Shown here: in pieces, positions 42,645 to 52,042 of the stretch
How the letters are laid out: the number at the start of each line of letters is the position of its first letter
Position numbering within the stretch: the first letter of the stretch is position 1
The notes under the pieces: model-generated
Seen by the model: the letters and a program-made list of their open reading frames with translations, nothing else
Told to the model about the DNA's origin: nothing
Database searches by the model: none
DNA from: Hymenobacter terrenus
Lineage (GTDB): Bacteria > Bacteroidota > Bacteroidia > Cytophagales > Hymenobacteraceae
Reading direction: 5' to 3'
Length of the DNA: 64,000 nt
Assembly (NCBI RefSeq): GCF_000972495.1
Contig: NZ_LATM01000022.1
Span: 1-64,000 of the forward strand
Made by a program: the position numbers and the translations under genes

Positions 42645-42920
42645 ATGCGCCCCCTTTTCTCCGTGACTGACCCCGAATTTGACCTCCTCGACGAGTTGTA
42701 CTTCGTCACCCCCTTTCGCACATTACTCCAAAAAACCGGCCTTCCCGCGCCTGAACTGGAAAACCAGCTGCGCGCCTTGCTGGAACAGGGTCTCGTTCGG
42801 AGCTATTGGCCCGACCCAGATACCGAACTGGCCTACGAAACCACCTCGTTCGGAGCCATTGCCCGCGACGCATCTTACCTGGCTTCTAAGGAAGGGCTGT
42901 TGCAGCACAACACCCGCTAG
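42645..42920 (+). CDS. Small hypothetical protein
   Basis: The 91-residue acidic protein starts MRPLFSVTDPEFDLLDELYF and has helical segments resembling a winged-helix (LLQKTGLPAPELENQLRALLEQGLV), but this is weak. It precedes the OppC-like gene by two bases and is probably co-transcribed. The upstream ORF extension into the cytochrome gene is not used. Confidence 0.65.
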   Translation: MRPLFSVTDPEFDLLDELYFVTPFRTLLQKTGLPAPELENQLRALLEQGLVRSYWPDPDTELAYETTSFGAIARDASYLASKEGLLQHNTR

Positions 42921-42922
42921 CA

Positions 42923-44110
42923 TTGGCGACAGCAGTTTCGATCATAGCGCCCACTGCCGTGGCCCGGCCCCCGGGTTACTACGTGCGCCAGCGCCTGTGG
43001 CAAAACGGGCCGGCTGTTGCTGGCTTAACCTTTATCGCGCTGTGCACGCTGGTAGCGCTGCTGGGTTACTGGGTGTTGCCTGATAATTCGCCCAATGCGA
43101 ACCACGGCTTCGTTCAGATTCAAAAAGAACGGCCCGATTTGCGCGTGCTGCTGCTGTGCCAGCCACTGCCCGATTCAGCCCGCAATAGTCAGGGCGTCGA
43201 TAATGTCTTCACTATCTGGTTGCGCGGTCGCGAGCCCGAGGCGCAGGAAACGCCCATCGGCGGCTATCAATTCGTAGGCGATTCTATTATCCTTAAGCCT
43301 TTGGGTGTCCACTCGGCCGAAGCGGGCCGGATGCGTCGCTTGGCCTTAGCCGAGGTGGTGGGCCACGCCGGACCCCGCGCCGAATTACAGCGCCTCGTGC
43401 AGCAAAACCACCTGCTCAGTCGCACTTACTGGTTGGGTACTGACAAAGCCGGCCGTGACGAACTGAGTCGTTTGCTGCTGGGTACCCGTATTTCGTTGGG
43501 CATTGGGCTGGTGGCGGTGCTTATTTCGTTGGCCTTGGGCATGGCCATAGGGGCCGTGGCGGGCTATTTTGGCGGCTGGGTCGATTCCGTTTTGCTAGGT
43601 CTGATGACCGTCGTGTGGAGTATTCCCGGCATTATGCTCGTCATTGCCATTTCCCTGGCGCTGGATAGCAAAGGCGTGTGGGTCAGCTTTGTAGCAGTGG
43701 GCCTCACCATGTGGGTCGACGTGGCCCGGGTGGTGCGCGGCCAGATGCTCAGCCTGCGTTCGGCCACCTTTGTGGAAGCCGGCCGGGTGCTGGGTATTCC
43801 GACGCCGCGCCTTATTACTCAACACTTGCTGCCCAATATGCGAGGTCCGCTCATTGTGCTGGCTACGAGCAACTTTGCAGCGGCCATTCTGTTGGAGGCC
43901 GGTCTGAGCTTTCTGGGGTTGGGCGTGCAGCCACCAGCGCCCAGCTGGGGGCTGATGGTGAAGGAAGGCTACGACTTACTCGGCACCGAGGCCGGGCTGT
44001 GGCTCACATTGCTGCCGGGGGCCGCCATTTCGTTGCTGGTACTCAGCTTTAACCTCCTCGGTAATGGCCTGCGCGACGCCTACGACCCTAAAACCCCCGT
44101 GGCGGCTTAA
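42923..44110 (+). CDS. OppC/DppC-type ABC transporter permease, orphan
   Basis: The 395-residue membrane protein has one early membrane segment, a large extracytoplasmic insert of about 120 residues (NHGFVQIQKERPDL to LLSRTYWLG), then five more segments. The BPD_transp_1 signature is VLGIPTPRLITQHLLPNM and the coupling motif AGRVLGIP. Normal OppC partners (OppB, OppA, OppD, OppF) are not adjacent. Peptide or nickel substrate is not resolved. The start is a weak TTG-like codon directly after the preceding gene. Confidence 0.82.
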   Translation: MATAVSIIAPTAVARPPGYYVRQRLWQNGPAVAGLTFIALCTLVALLGYWVLPDNSPNANHGFVQIQKERPDLRVLLLCQPLPDSARNSQGVDNVFTIWLRGREPEAQETPIGGYQFVGDSIILKPLGVHSAEAGRMRRLALAEVVGHAGPRAELQRLVQQNHLLSRTYWLGTDKAGRDELSRLLLGTRISLGIGLVAVLISLALGMAIGAVAGYFGGWVDSVLLGLMTVVWSIPGIMLVIAISLALDSKGVWVSFVAVGLTMWVDVARVVRGQMLSLRSATFVEAGRVLGIPTPRLITQHLLPNMRGPLIVLATSNFAAAILLEAGLSFLGLGVQPPAPSWGLMVKEGYDLLGTEAGLWLTLLPGAAISLLVLSFNLLGNGLRDAYDPKTPVAA

Positions 44111-44158
44111 ATTTGTGCCCTGCATGCATTTTTCATTTCCCTTGCTTACCTTGGCTTT

Positions 44159-45463
44159 ATGGCCTCTGCCGCTTCTATTTCCTCTACCGAGTCTTTAGCT
44201 GACCCTTCCGCCAGCCAAGCAGCACATAATGAGCAAGTAAAACAGCTCAAGCGACAGCTGCTGCTCAAGCAATTCGAGTTAGATACTGTGCTGGGAGTCG
44301 CGCATGACATGACGGCCCGCGACCACTCCGTCGATGAGCTCTACCACATGTTGCGCCTTACCCTGCAAGGCCAGCGCAACGTGGTGCAGCTCTTGCTCTT
44401 CGCTCGGGAGGAAGAAGGGTTTCGAGTGCGTATTGCCTTGGGTTGCGACCTGGCAGAGGCTGAAAAGCTGACGCTTTCCGACCACCTAATTCAAGGCGGT
44501 GTGACCCAGCCTCAAGCCGTAGAAGACCTAAATCTAGGCCCTGTCTGGGACCGCTATGAGCTTGTCATCCCAATTCTGCGCCAAAAGCGAGTGGCTGCGT
44601 ATGTATTCGTGGGTGGGCTGCGCAACGATTTCGACCGGCAGCAACTCATTCCGTTCCTCGGCTCGCTGGCTAACACTCTTATTGGAGCCGTCGAAAACCG
44701 CCGCCTGCAAGCCCAGCGCGTAGCTGATGCCGCCGTACGCAAAGAAATTGAAATTGCACAGGAGGTACAGGCCATGCTTTTTCCGCGCAAACTGCCTAAC
44801 GACAGTCATTTGGCTATCGAACGCAGCTACGTGCCCCATACTGAAATCGGGGGCGACTATTACGACGTGGTCGAAATCGATACCGACCGCCTGCTGCTGT
44901 GCGTAGCCGACGTAAGTGGCAAGGGCGTGCCCGCCTCGCTGCTGATGTCAAATTTTCAGGCCGGGCTGCGTACGCTCTTACGCCAAGGTGTCGAGCTTGC
45001 TACTATCGTTCCGGAACTCAATCACTTGCTATTCCGAAATTCCGGCGGCGAAAAGTTTATTACCGCCTTCCTTGGTATCTATGACCGCCGCACCCGCCAC
45101 TTACATTACGTGAATGCTGGCCACAACGACCCCCTGCTGATAGCCGACGACAATTCCATCCAAACTTTGAAGGATGGCACCGTCATGCTAGGCATTATGG
45201 AAGAACTCCCCTTACTGCGGGTCGGCGAAGTTGAGATTCCCCCTCATTCCTTGCTCTTGCTCTATACCGATGGCCTCACCGAAGTTTTCGACGCTAATAA
45301 CAACGAGTTTGGGGAAGAAGGCGTGCTGAGCGTGCTACAACAGAACCGCTACCTGCCGCTACCTAAGCTGCATCAGGAGCTACTCCGTAGCATCAATGCC
45401 TTCAGCGCCCATAATGCGCAGTTTGCCGATGACGTGACAATTTTGAGCTGCCGGTTTAAATAA
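44159..45463 (+). CDS. GAF-like plus SpoIIE/PP2C serine phosphatase (RsbU type)
   Basis: The 434-residue cytoplasmic protein has a sensor region at residues 30-180 (GAF-like), a signalling coiled coil (KEIEIAQEVQAMLFP), and the phosphatase domain with metal acids in GGDYYDVVEI, VADVSGKG, LYTDGLTEVFD and ADDVTILSC. It would dephosphorylate a STAS antagonist, possibly the one encoded at 18734. The link is inference, since the genes are 25 kb apart. Confidence 0.9.
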   Translation: MASAASISSTESLADPSASQAAHNEQVKQLKRQLLLKQFELDTVLGVAHDMTARDHSVDELYHMLRLTLQGQRNVVQLLLFAREEEGFRVRIALGCDLAEAEKLTLSDHLIQGGVTQPQAVEDLNLGPVWDRYELVIPILRQKRVAAYVFVGGLRNDFDRQQLIPFLGSLANTLIGAVENRRLQAQRVADAAVRKEIEIAQEVQAMLFPRKLPNDSHLAIERSYVPHTEIGGDYYDVVEIDTDRLLLCVADVSGKGVPASLLMSNFQAGLRTLLRQGVELATIVPELNHLLFRNSGGEKFITAFLGIYDRRTRHLHYVNAGHNDPLLIADDNSIQTLKDGTVMLGIMEELPLLRVGEVEIPPHSLLLLYTDGLTEVFDANNNEFGEEGVLSVLQQNRYLPLPKLHQELLRSINAFSAHNAQFADDVTILSCRFK

Positions 45464-45466
45464 AAC

Positions 45467-46936
45467 TTAACCTTTATTATCTCCCGACAGCCAGCTTTCT
45501 GACCGAATGAGTAAGGCCAAGCAGATAAAGAATACCGGTCCAATCTTATCCACTTCTACCAATTCGTTCAAAGTCAGGTGAAAAAGAATTATCACTAGAG
45601 AAAGCACTGCCGCAAGTATTATGCGCCGCACTTCGGGGTGATGATTGGAGCGATGATATAGCTTCTCGGCTTGGAGAAGGGCTGTGGTGATGAGCGTGAT
45701 AAAAAGCACAAAGCCAGGAATGCCCTGTTCGGTTAGTTGAAGCAGAAAATAATTGTGGGTAGTCGACTTTTCGGGGTTTTCGCTCACGTAAGTGCGAAAA
45801 CTCTTAATCGTATAGCGCTTATATTCAGGATAAAAAGTTGCTGCTCCACTGCCTACTAAAGGCTTTTCGGCAATCATGTGGGCCGCAGCTACCCAACGGT
45901 ACACGCGCTCCATACCCGACACATCCTGCATTTTGTAAGTGGCCTCGATATGCTTTTCGAAGTTTTGACCATTAAAAATAGTGCGCTCATAATCTGGCGC
46001 ATATTCCATGAAACGGTCGCCACTTACTAAATAAGTTACTGTTATAGTAGTCCCAATAGCTATGGTCAGCAGTAACAGCCTTGTCAGGCGCAGGCGCATC
46101 ACCACGTAAAACACGCCAGCGATAGGTAATGATAAATAGGACGCCCGGGTATAAGACGTGTACAGACCGAATAATAAAATGCCCAGTGCTATCCGCCAGA
46201 CGAAGCGAGCGCCAGCATTCTGGGTGGCCTGCATGGATAACAAGGCAAACGGCGTCAGCAAGGCGAGCATTGTCGCGTAGATGACGTGATTACGGAAAAA
46301 GGGGTGCAGCGCCCAATTAATATCTGCAAAGCTAAAGCCTTTGGTAGCGTGGCGACTGGCAACATAAAGAACACTCAGGCAGGTACCTGTGGCATACACG
46401 GTGGCAAAGCGCCAAGTATTGCTGGGGCGTTGTACAATGAGCAAGGTGCCTAACAAGAAGGGGAATATATACCAAAATTTAGCTAATAAGTACTTTAATG
46501 ACTTAACGGCATCAACTGAAAAGAGGGTGTCTATAGCCGTCCAAAGTAGCATCAGACTGATAACTACAACCAACGGATGCAGCCATTCACGCCGGGGTAT
46601 ACGGCCGGTCTGCAACACCAGGGTCACACCTACGCAAGCTGTCAAGACTAGCATAAGTGGCTCGGAGGGTACATCCATGCTCAGCCCCCCCAACAATGTA
46701 ACTTCTTGAGTAAATGGCAGCAGGAAAAATAATAGGTAGTATAACCATCGCCATTCCACAAAAGCTATTAATAAGACCATTATCATCAGTCCTGGCAGCA
46801 ACAAGGCTGGCATTTGCGCCAGGGCTGCGGCTGCGCCGCCGATTAGCAGCAGTAGCACAAACCCCATGAAGAGGAGTTGGGAGCTATCAAAGGACTGCCG
46901 AAGCCGGTGCAGCAGTACGTTCACGGGTGGATTCAC
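45467..46936 (-). CDS. O-antigen ligase/polymerase-like protein (Wzy_C family)
   Basis: The 489-residue membrane protein has about ten to twelve segments and a large extracytoplasmic loop containing ERVYRWVAAAHMIAEKPLVG and THNYFLLQLTEQG, the Wzy_C/WaaL signature. It joins or polymerises envelope polysaccharide. Its ATG overlaps the end of the Wzz-like gene, so both are one operon. Confidence 0.87.
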   Translation of the reverse strand: MNPPVNVLLHRLRQSFDSSQLLFMGFVLLLLIGGAAAALAQMPALLLPGLMIMVLLIAFVEWRWLYYLLFFLLPFTQEVTLLGGLSMDVPSEPLMLVLTACVGVTLVLQTGRIPRREWLHPLVVVISLMLLWTAIDTLFSVDAVKSLKYLLAKFWYIFPFLLGTLLIVQRPSNTWRFATVYATGTCLSVLYVASRHATKGFSFADINWALHPFFRNHVIYATMLALLTPFALLSMQATQNAGARFVWRIALGILLFGLYTSYTRASYLSLPIAGVFYVVMRLRLTRLLLLTIAIGTTITVTYLVSGDRFMEYAPDYERTIFNGQNFEKHIEATYKMQDVSGMERVYRWVAAAHMIAEKPLVGSGAATFYPEYKRYTIKSFRTYVSENPEKSTTHNYFLLQLTEQGIPGFVLFITLITTALLQAEKLYHRSNHHPEVRRIILAAVLSLVIILFHLTLNELVEVDKIGPVFFICLALLIRSESWLSGDNKG

Positions 46937-48000
46937 GCAGGGTGAAGGGTGTTAGACCGGTTATGGCGATACAGTTCTAGCAAGGTGATAAACACCACCG
47001 ACAACACGAAGACCAACAGCACTGAACCTATGACGATGAGGGAACGGACAGGCTTAAATTTCTTGGTTGCCGGATAGGCTTTCTGTACCAGATATACGCT
47101 GGAAATTCTCCCTTTAATACTCAATTCAGCCGTTTCGTAGGCCGAACGAGCCGATATAAGGCGACCTTGCAGGTCGTTCACTCTGGTAGTGAACATATTC
47201 AGCGAGTCGGTGCCACGTACGTAGCTTTCCAAATTGATGAGATTGCCTCCGTCGGTACGAGTAAGGCCACGCAAAACACGCTTGAGGCCAGCTACATCGC
47301 CACCACTAGCTTCTGCCTTGCGTAGAGCGGCCTCAGTTTCAATAAGCTGCTTTACCATGTAACGGCCTTGCATTTCGAGGCCAAAGATACCGTAGCGGCG
47401 TCGAGCACCTACTAATTCTTGGCGGCTGCGTTCATAATTAGTACTGAGGTAGTTGTAGCGCTGGCGGTAGAGGGTAAGCACTTGGCGGCGATTCTCTAGA
47501 GTCAACTGCTGGTTCACTGAGTCGATAACCTGCACCAGCGCATTTGCTACTTGGGCAGCCAGGTTTTTATCTTTATCTATGAACGTTAACTCAATGGCAT
47601 CCCGCTCGTTGTGTACAATGGAGAGGTTCCCGCTAAATTCACTTAAGACAAAGTTATCGGCGGCGTCATCGCCTGCTTCGCCTGCTTTATAATGCTTATA
47701 GAGGTCAAATTTTTTGATAATCAACTCAGCTACGGGCTGCGATTCACCGATGGTAATTGCGCGGTCTAGGTCTTCGGCCCGCCCCCCCAGCTCTAGTTTG
47801 CCTCCTTCTACAAGGCGGTCAGGGTCCGTAGTCTGTGGGTTGGTTGGGATGAAAATAGCTGTGGAGCGATAAACATTAGGCAACAGCAAGGCCACTACCA
47901 CACTCACGATGGCAGTCAGCGCCACGGCTCCGGCCACGAAAGGTTTCCAGCGGTTAATAATGGGTCCTAGACCCATCAGCGAGAAAGAAGGTGCAGACAT
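46933..48000 (-). CDS. Wzz/GumC-type chain-length determinant protein
   Basis: The 355-residue protein has one membrane segment near each end (FVAGAVALTAIVSVVVALLLPNVY at about 17-40 and SLIVIGSVLLVFVLSVVFITLLEL near 320). The periplasmic part between contains long coiled-coil helices. It has the Wzz domain but no C-terminal kinase. It controls polysaccharide length with the coupled Wzy-like gene. Confidence 0.85.
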   Translation of the reverse strand: MSAPSFSLMGLGPIINRWKPFVAGAVALTAIVSVVVALLLPNVYRSTAIFIPTNPQTTDPDRLVEGGKLELGGRAEDLDRAITIGESQPVAELIIKKFDLYKHYKAGEAGDDAADNFVLSEFSGNLSIVHNERDAIELTFIDKDKNLAAQVANALVQVIDSVNQQLTLENRRQVLTLYRQRYNYLSTNYERSRQELVGARRRYGIFGLEMQGRYMVKQLIETEAALRKAEASGGDVAGLKRVLRGLTRTDGGNLINLESYVRGTDSLNMFTTRVNDLQGRLISARSAYETAELSIKGRISSVYLVQKAYPATKKFKPVRSLIVIGSVLLVFVLSVVFITLLELYRHNRSNTLHPA

Positions 48001-48064
48001 AAAAAGTAAAATCCATTTATCCCAATCTTATATTGAATTAGGTAATAAGCGGGAAATTGTCGAG

Positions 48065-48072
48065 CAAAGATA
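48065..48072 (-). promoter_or_regulatory. -7 box (TATCTTTG) for the Wzz-Wzy operon
   Basis: TATCTTTG on the minus strand, 65 bases before the Wzz start, matches TAnnTTTG. No convincing -33 box was seen. Confidence 0.5.
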
Positions 48073-48704
48073 GCCTGAAAATAGCCCATCGTAGCCTTTG
48101 TATAGTTTCCCAAACTAAACGCATTTAGCAATTAGGATACAAGGGCATCCAAATAATCGCGATTCCAATTCAAACGCCTAGCCTGCATTTTATCTTGAAG
48201 CTACCACAACTGGCGTCAGCCCACAGCAGGGTCGTGGCCATTTTGCATACCAAGACGCGTATTTGACGCCCGTTGGCTGGGCAGTCGATACGCATTTTAG
48301 GTCAGGATGACATCTGGGCGTCTGTAACATTAGTTCTCGGCAACCTAGTGTTCGCGCAAGACTATAGCCTAGGGAGTCAGCGTCGAACGCCGTTGCGTCT
48401 AGGTGCTGTAACATCCACACAGAAGGTGTCGAGTGAAGTCATGCCGTGGGGCAAGAGTGTTAGCTCAGCACGGCTTGCTTATGCAGGCCGAAGTCGTTTA
48501 TCTCCTCGAAGTCTTCAGTCGGTTCTCTGAGCACGAGTAGTAAACTGATAACGAGCAACAAAGGTAACGGATGACGAAGTTTGCCGCACAATTGGCAGAA
48601 ATCGGGTATTTGAGCTAAGTGAATCAGTAGCGACATGCAGGTAAAGCTCAAAATTACTTGGTCCTGAGAGGACCGTTAGTCTTTAGTTGCCCCAGCCTAA
48701 TGCG
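48073..48704. other. Gene-free region between divergent envelope operons
   Basis: About 630 bases with no ORF of protein-like sequence on either strand and no clear repeat. It may hold regulatory sites for the divergent Wzz-Wzy and Wzx genes. Composition is nearer 50 percent GC than that of the housekeeping regions. Confidence 0.4.
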
Positions 48705-48712
48705 TAGCTTTG
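48705..48712 (+). promoter_or_regulatory. -7 box (TAGCTTTG) for the flippase gene
   Basis: TAGCTTTG matches TAnnTTTG, with a TTG at 48687-48689 about 15 bases upstream. It lies just ahead of the flippase reading frame. Confidence 0.45.
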
Positions 48713-48833
48713 CAAGCTGTACGTAAGCGCAAATTTTACTTTTGATTTTAACTCCCTAGTCAGTATCAAACGGTTTTTTGGCAATATCAGCTTCGTCGTC
48801 CTGCTCAACCTACTGGTAAAACCCGGCTGGGTA

Positions 48834-50207
48834 GTGGTCGAAAACCTAGTGCAGGACCGGCTCGGACACGCCACATTTGGTCTAATTACAGCACTTTCCG
48901 CTCTCACTTTGGTGGTCACAGCTCTCTCAGATTTAGGCCTCACACCCTATTCTGTTCAGCGTGTGGCCGCTGAGCCCAGCTTCATGGCCGAAGCTTTTCC
49001 TACGCTGCTGCCTCTGCGCGGTGCCCTCAACGCCGTGGCCCTAGCTGCTATGGTGATGGTGGGGTGGGTGTTGGGCTACCGTGGCATCGAACTGCTGCTG
49101 CTCGCAATTGTAGGTACTGCACTGCTACTAGCTCAGTACGGGCAGTTTTTGCGCGGCGCTCTGCAAGCTCACCAGAAGTTCAATACCGACGCCGTGCTCT
49201 CAGTAGTCGAGAAATTCCTGTTACTGGGCGCCGTGTTAGTGATGATTCCGGTTGGGCTCACGCTGCCACGCTACGTAGGGGCGCGGCTGGGTGCGGCGGT
49301 TTTTACTACCACACTTTTTTACGGTCTGATGACGCGCCTGTTTGGCCATGTGAAGTACCGCTGGGAGGCACGCGTGGCCCGCATTGCCTTGCGTGCTAGT
49401 CTACCTTTTGCTCTCATGACCCTGCTTTACGGTGTGAATGAGCGCATTGACATGGTGATGCTTGAACGCTTAGCTTCACCCACCGAGGCTGGTTATTACG
49501 CTAGTGCCTACCGCTGGGTCGATGCTGTGATGATGTACGCTTGGACGGTTCTACCACTATTTTTTGCCAAATTTGCCAGTGCACCACACGATGCTGCGGC
49601 CCAGCGCCAGTTACTTTGGTTTGGGCAGCGTATAGTTACCTTACCCATGTTATTCATCGTTGCTTTCGTATTGTTCCGAGGTGAATTGCTGTTCTGGCAG
49701 TTCAGCCACAGTGCCCCCGCTGAGGTGGCACGCATGACTTTGTGCCTAAAGATTTTATTTCTCAACGTGTTGGTTCACGCATTTTTCGCTATATACAGCA
49801 CTTTGCTTACTAGCACCACACACGAGCGAGCCGTGAGTTGGCTCGTGGCCCTAAGCATTGCCCTAAATATTGGCCTGAATATGTTTTTATTACCTCGTTA
49901 TGGAGCTGTAGCGGCCTCGCTCAATACCCTACTCTGTGCGGTGACTGTGTCGATAGGCTACTTGGTGTTGGTGGTACGGCGCACCAGTGTGGGCGTACCC
50001 TTCCGCTTGCTGGCTCGATTGCTGCTGGCTTTTGTGCTATTGTGTGGGGTATGGTACCTACTTCAGTCGAGTTTAAATAAAATGTTGGACTGGTGGATTG
50101 AAATTGGGATAATGTCCGTAGTTTTTGCACTTATTGTGCTTGGTACAGGCTTAGTGCAAAAGAAGGAAATTGCCCAACTTCTTCCTAAGCAAAATAGAAT
50201 ATTCTGA
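48834..50207 (+). CDS. Wzx-type polysaccharide flippase
   Basis: The protein of at least 457 residues has about 12-14 membrane segments of the MOP superfamily. The frame is protein-like from about 48768 (KRFFGNISFVVLLNLL, first membrane segment), but between the in-frame TAG near 48706 and the GTG at 48834 there is no ATG, GTG or TTG. The GTG start loses the first segment. A rare start codon such as CTG or ATC, or a start-codon mutation, is possible. It flips lipid-linked oligosaccharide. Confidence 0.82.
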   Translation: MVENLVQDRLGHATFGLITALSALTLVVTALSDLGLTPYSVQRVAAEPSFMAEAFPTLLPLRGALNAVALAAMVMVGWVLGYRGIELLLLAIVGTALLLAQYGQFLRGALQAHQKFNTDAVLSVVEKFLLLGAVLVMIPVGLTLPRYVGARLGAAVFTTTLFYGLMTRLFGHVKYRWEARVARIALRASLPFALMTLLYGVNERIDMVMLERLASPTEAGYYASAYRWVDAVMMYAWTVLPLFFAKFASAPHDAAAQRQLLWFGQRIVTLPMLFIVAFVLFRGELLFWQFSHSAPAEVARMTLCLKILFLNVLVHAFFAIYSTLLTSTTHERAVSWLVALSIALNIGLNMFLLPRYGAVAASLNTLLCAVTVSIGYLVLVVRRTSVGVPFRLLARLLLAFVLLCGVWYLLQSSLNKMLDWWIEIGIMSVVFALIVLGTGLVQKKEIAQLLPKQNRIF

Positions 50208-50267
50208 CTCGCCTGACTGAACTTCGCATATTTTTTAATTTTTCATCTTGAATCTTTAAATCTGTAC

Positions 50268-51410
50268 TTGCACATCGCTGTCAATACTCGTTTCCTGCTG
50301 CCCGGCGGCCACCTGGAAGGCATCGGCCGCTTCAGCTACGAGACGTTGAGCCGGCTGGTAGCCCAGCATCCGGAGGTGACGTTTCACTTCCTATTCGACC
50401 GGGCCTATGACCCGCGTTATTTGTTTGGTCCGAATGTAGTGCCGCATGTGCTGTACCCGCCCGCGCGGCATCCTTTTCTGTTCGTGGCGTGGTTTGAAGG
50501 GGCCGTAGCTCTATGGCTTAAGCAGCACCGGCCGATGGCTTTTCTTAGTCTTGACGGCTTTACGACGCTCAATACCACCGTGCCTCGCGCCACGGTTCTG
50601 CACGATTTGGCTTTCGAGCACTTTCCGCTCGACGTTGGCCTGCTTCAGCGTAAATATTACCTCTTTTTTTCGCCCCGCTTTGCGCGGGCCTCGCAGCAAT
50701 TGGTAGCCGTGTCGGAAGCCACGAAAGCCGACATCGTAAAAACGTACGGCATTGTGCCGGCCAAAATTAGCATAGCCTATAACGCACCAGCCGAATTCTT
50801 TCATCCCCAGCCCGAAGCTGCCCAGCAGGAAACACGGCACCGGTTCAGCAAGGGACAGCCGTATTTTTTGTTTGTGGGAGCCTTGCAGCCGCGCAAAAAC
50901 CTAAGCAATCTGCTGCGGGCTTTTGATTCTTTCAAAGCCGCCGGTGGCGCGGCGGTGGCGGATGTCCAACTGCTCATTGTCGGCCGCAAGGCCTGGAAAG
51001 CCGGCCCCATTTTCGACGCTTACCAGCAGATGCGTCACCAATCGACGGTGCAGTTCACCGGCCGCGTCGTTGATACGGAGTTGGCGGCCCTTTACGCGGC
51101 TGCCCGGGCTGCTGTATATGTGCCTTATTTTGAGGGGTTTGGTATTCCCATCGTAGAGGCCCAAGCCAGCGGATGTCCAGTACTGACATCTAATCTCAGC
51201 TCAATGCCGGAGGTAGCTGGGGCAAGCGGGGCGCTTTTGGTTGACCCGTATGACGCCGAGAATATTGCCGCCGGCCTTACCCGACTGTGGCACGAAGAAG
51301 CCCTTCGCCAGCAACTCGTGATGCACGGCTACGAGAACCTGAGCCGGTTTTCATGGGCGCGCAGTGCGGAGGTGCTATGGTCGGCCGTGCTGAAAGCAAT
51401 TGAAGAATGA
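50268..51410 (+). CDS. GT4-type (GT-B) glycosyltransferase
   Basis: The 380-residue cytoplasmic enzyme starts from TTG and begins HIAVNTRFLLPGGHLEGIGRF. The C-terminal nucleotide-sugar site reads YFEGFGIPIVEAQASG, with the E-x7-E motif of retaining GT4 enzymes. YFLFVGALQPRKNLSNLLRAF marks the second Rossmann domain. It adds a sugar to a lipid-linked or surface polysaccharide. Confidence 0.92.
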   Translation: MHIAVNTRFLLPGGHLEGIGRFSYETLSRLVAQHPEVTFHFLFDRAYDPRYLFGPNVVPHVLYPPARHPFLFVAWFEGAVALWLKQHRPMAFLSLDGFTTLNTTVPRATVLHDLAFEHFPLDVGLLQRKYYLFFSPRFARASQQLVAVSEATKADIVKTYGIVPAKISIAYNAPAEFFHPQPEAAQQETRHRFSKGQPYFLFVGALQPRKNLSNLLRAFDSFKAAGGAAVADVQLLIVGRKAWKAGPIFDAYQQMRHQSTVQFTGRVVDTELAALYAAARAAVYVPYFEGFGIPIVEAQASGCPVLTSNLSSMPEVAGASGALLVDPYDAENIAAGLTRLWHEEALRQQLVMHGYENLSRFSWARSAEVLWSAVLKAIEE

Positions 51411-51491
51411 GGCTTCTCGACCTTATTAGCCAATTCTTCTTTCCTCATTCTGAATTCTTCTTCAAGCGAAGCGTTACTTTTGTTGCTCGCT

Positions 51492-52037
51492 ATGGCCCGT
51501 TCACACCCATATAATTTTACTCATGTGTTGCTGCCACAGCTGGCTTGGCGCCGGCCGGCCTCGGTGCGCCGCGAGTTGAGCGACCCCTACCTGGCCCGCG
51601 AACTGCTGTTCTACGTGTGGGATAAGGCAGGTGAAAATCTGTCCGTTGGCGAGAAAGTGTCGCCCAAGGGCTTGCGTCTGAGCTGGCACGAGGTGGCTGG
51701 TCGGGCGACAGCTTTGTTTCACCTGCCGTCGCCCCAGGCTACTATGGAGGCGCACTTTTCGGCGCTCGTATACGAAGAAGACGATGAGCCAGCCGAGACC
51801 GAAGCGGAAGAAACGCGGCCTCGTTACTTCACCCTCGAAGCTACATTGGGCCTGAGTGGCCCGGCGGGCACTCCCACCGTGGTGGGCGAATGGTCTGGTG
51901 ACGTGCACCGCCATCTGAGCCGTGGCCCAGCCGGTGGGCAGCCCGGCACGGCCAGCGCCTTCCTTGAGATATTGGCGTCCTTGCTTGGTCCTCTGCCAGA
52001 TACAGGAGTGCCATTTATGCACGTAGTGCGCTCCTGA
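51492..52037 (+). CDS. Hypothetical protein in the envelope cluster
   Basis: The 181-residue soluble protein starts MARSHPYNFTHVLLPQLAWR and has no signal peptide. The middle has an acidic EEDDEPAETEAEE stretch, and the domain has mixed alpha/beta character. I do not recognise it. It is six bases upstream of the deacetylase gene, probably in one transcript. Confidence 0.65.
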   Translation: MARSHPYNFTHVLLPQLAWRRPASVRRELSDPYLARELLFYVWDKAGENLSVGEKVSPKGLRLSWHEVAGRATALFHLPSPQATMEAHFSALVYEEDDEPAETEAEETRPRYFTLEATLGLSGPAGTPTVVGEWSGDVHRHLSRGPAGGQPGTASAFLEILASLLGPLPDTGVPFMHVVRS

Positions 52038-52042
52038 CGCCG

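Noticed and set aside
48190..48530. Short ORFs in the Wzz-Wzx gap
   Set aside because: Composition is unlike a gene, with no domain or ribosome-binding signal.
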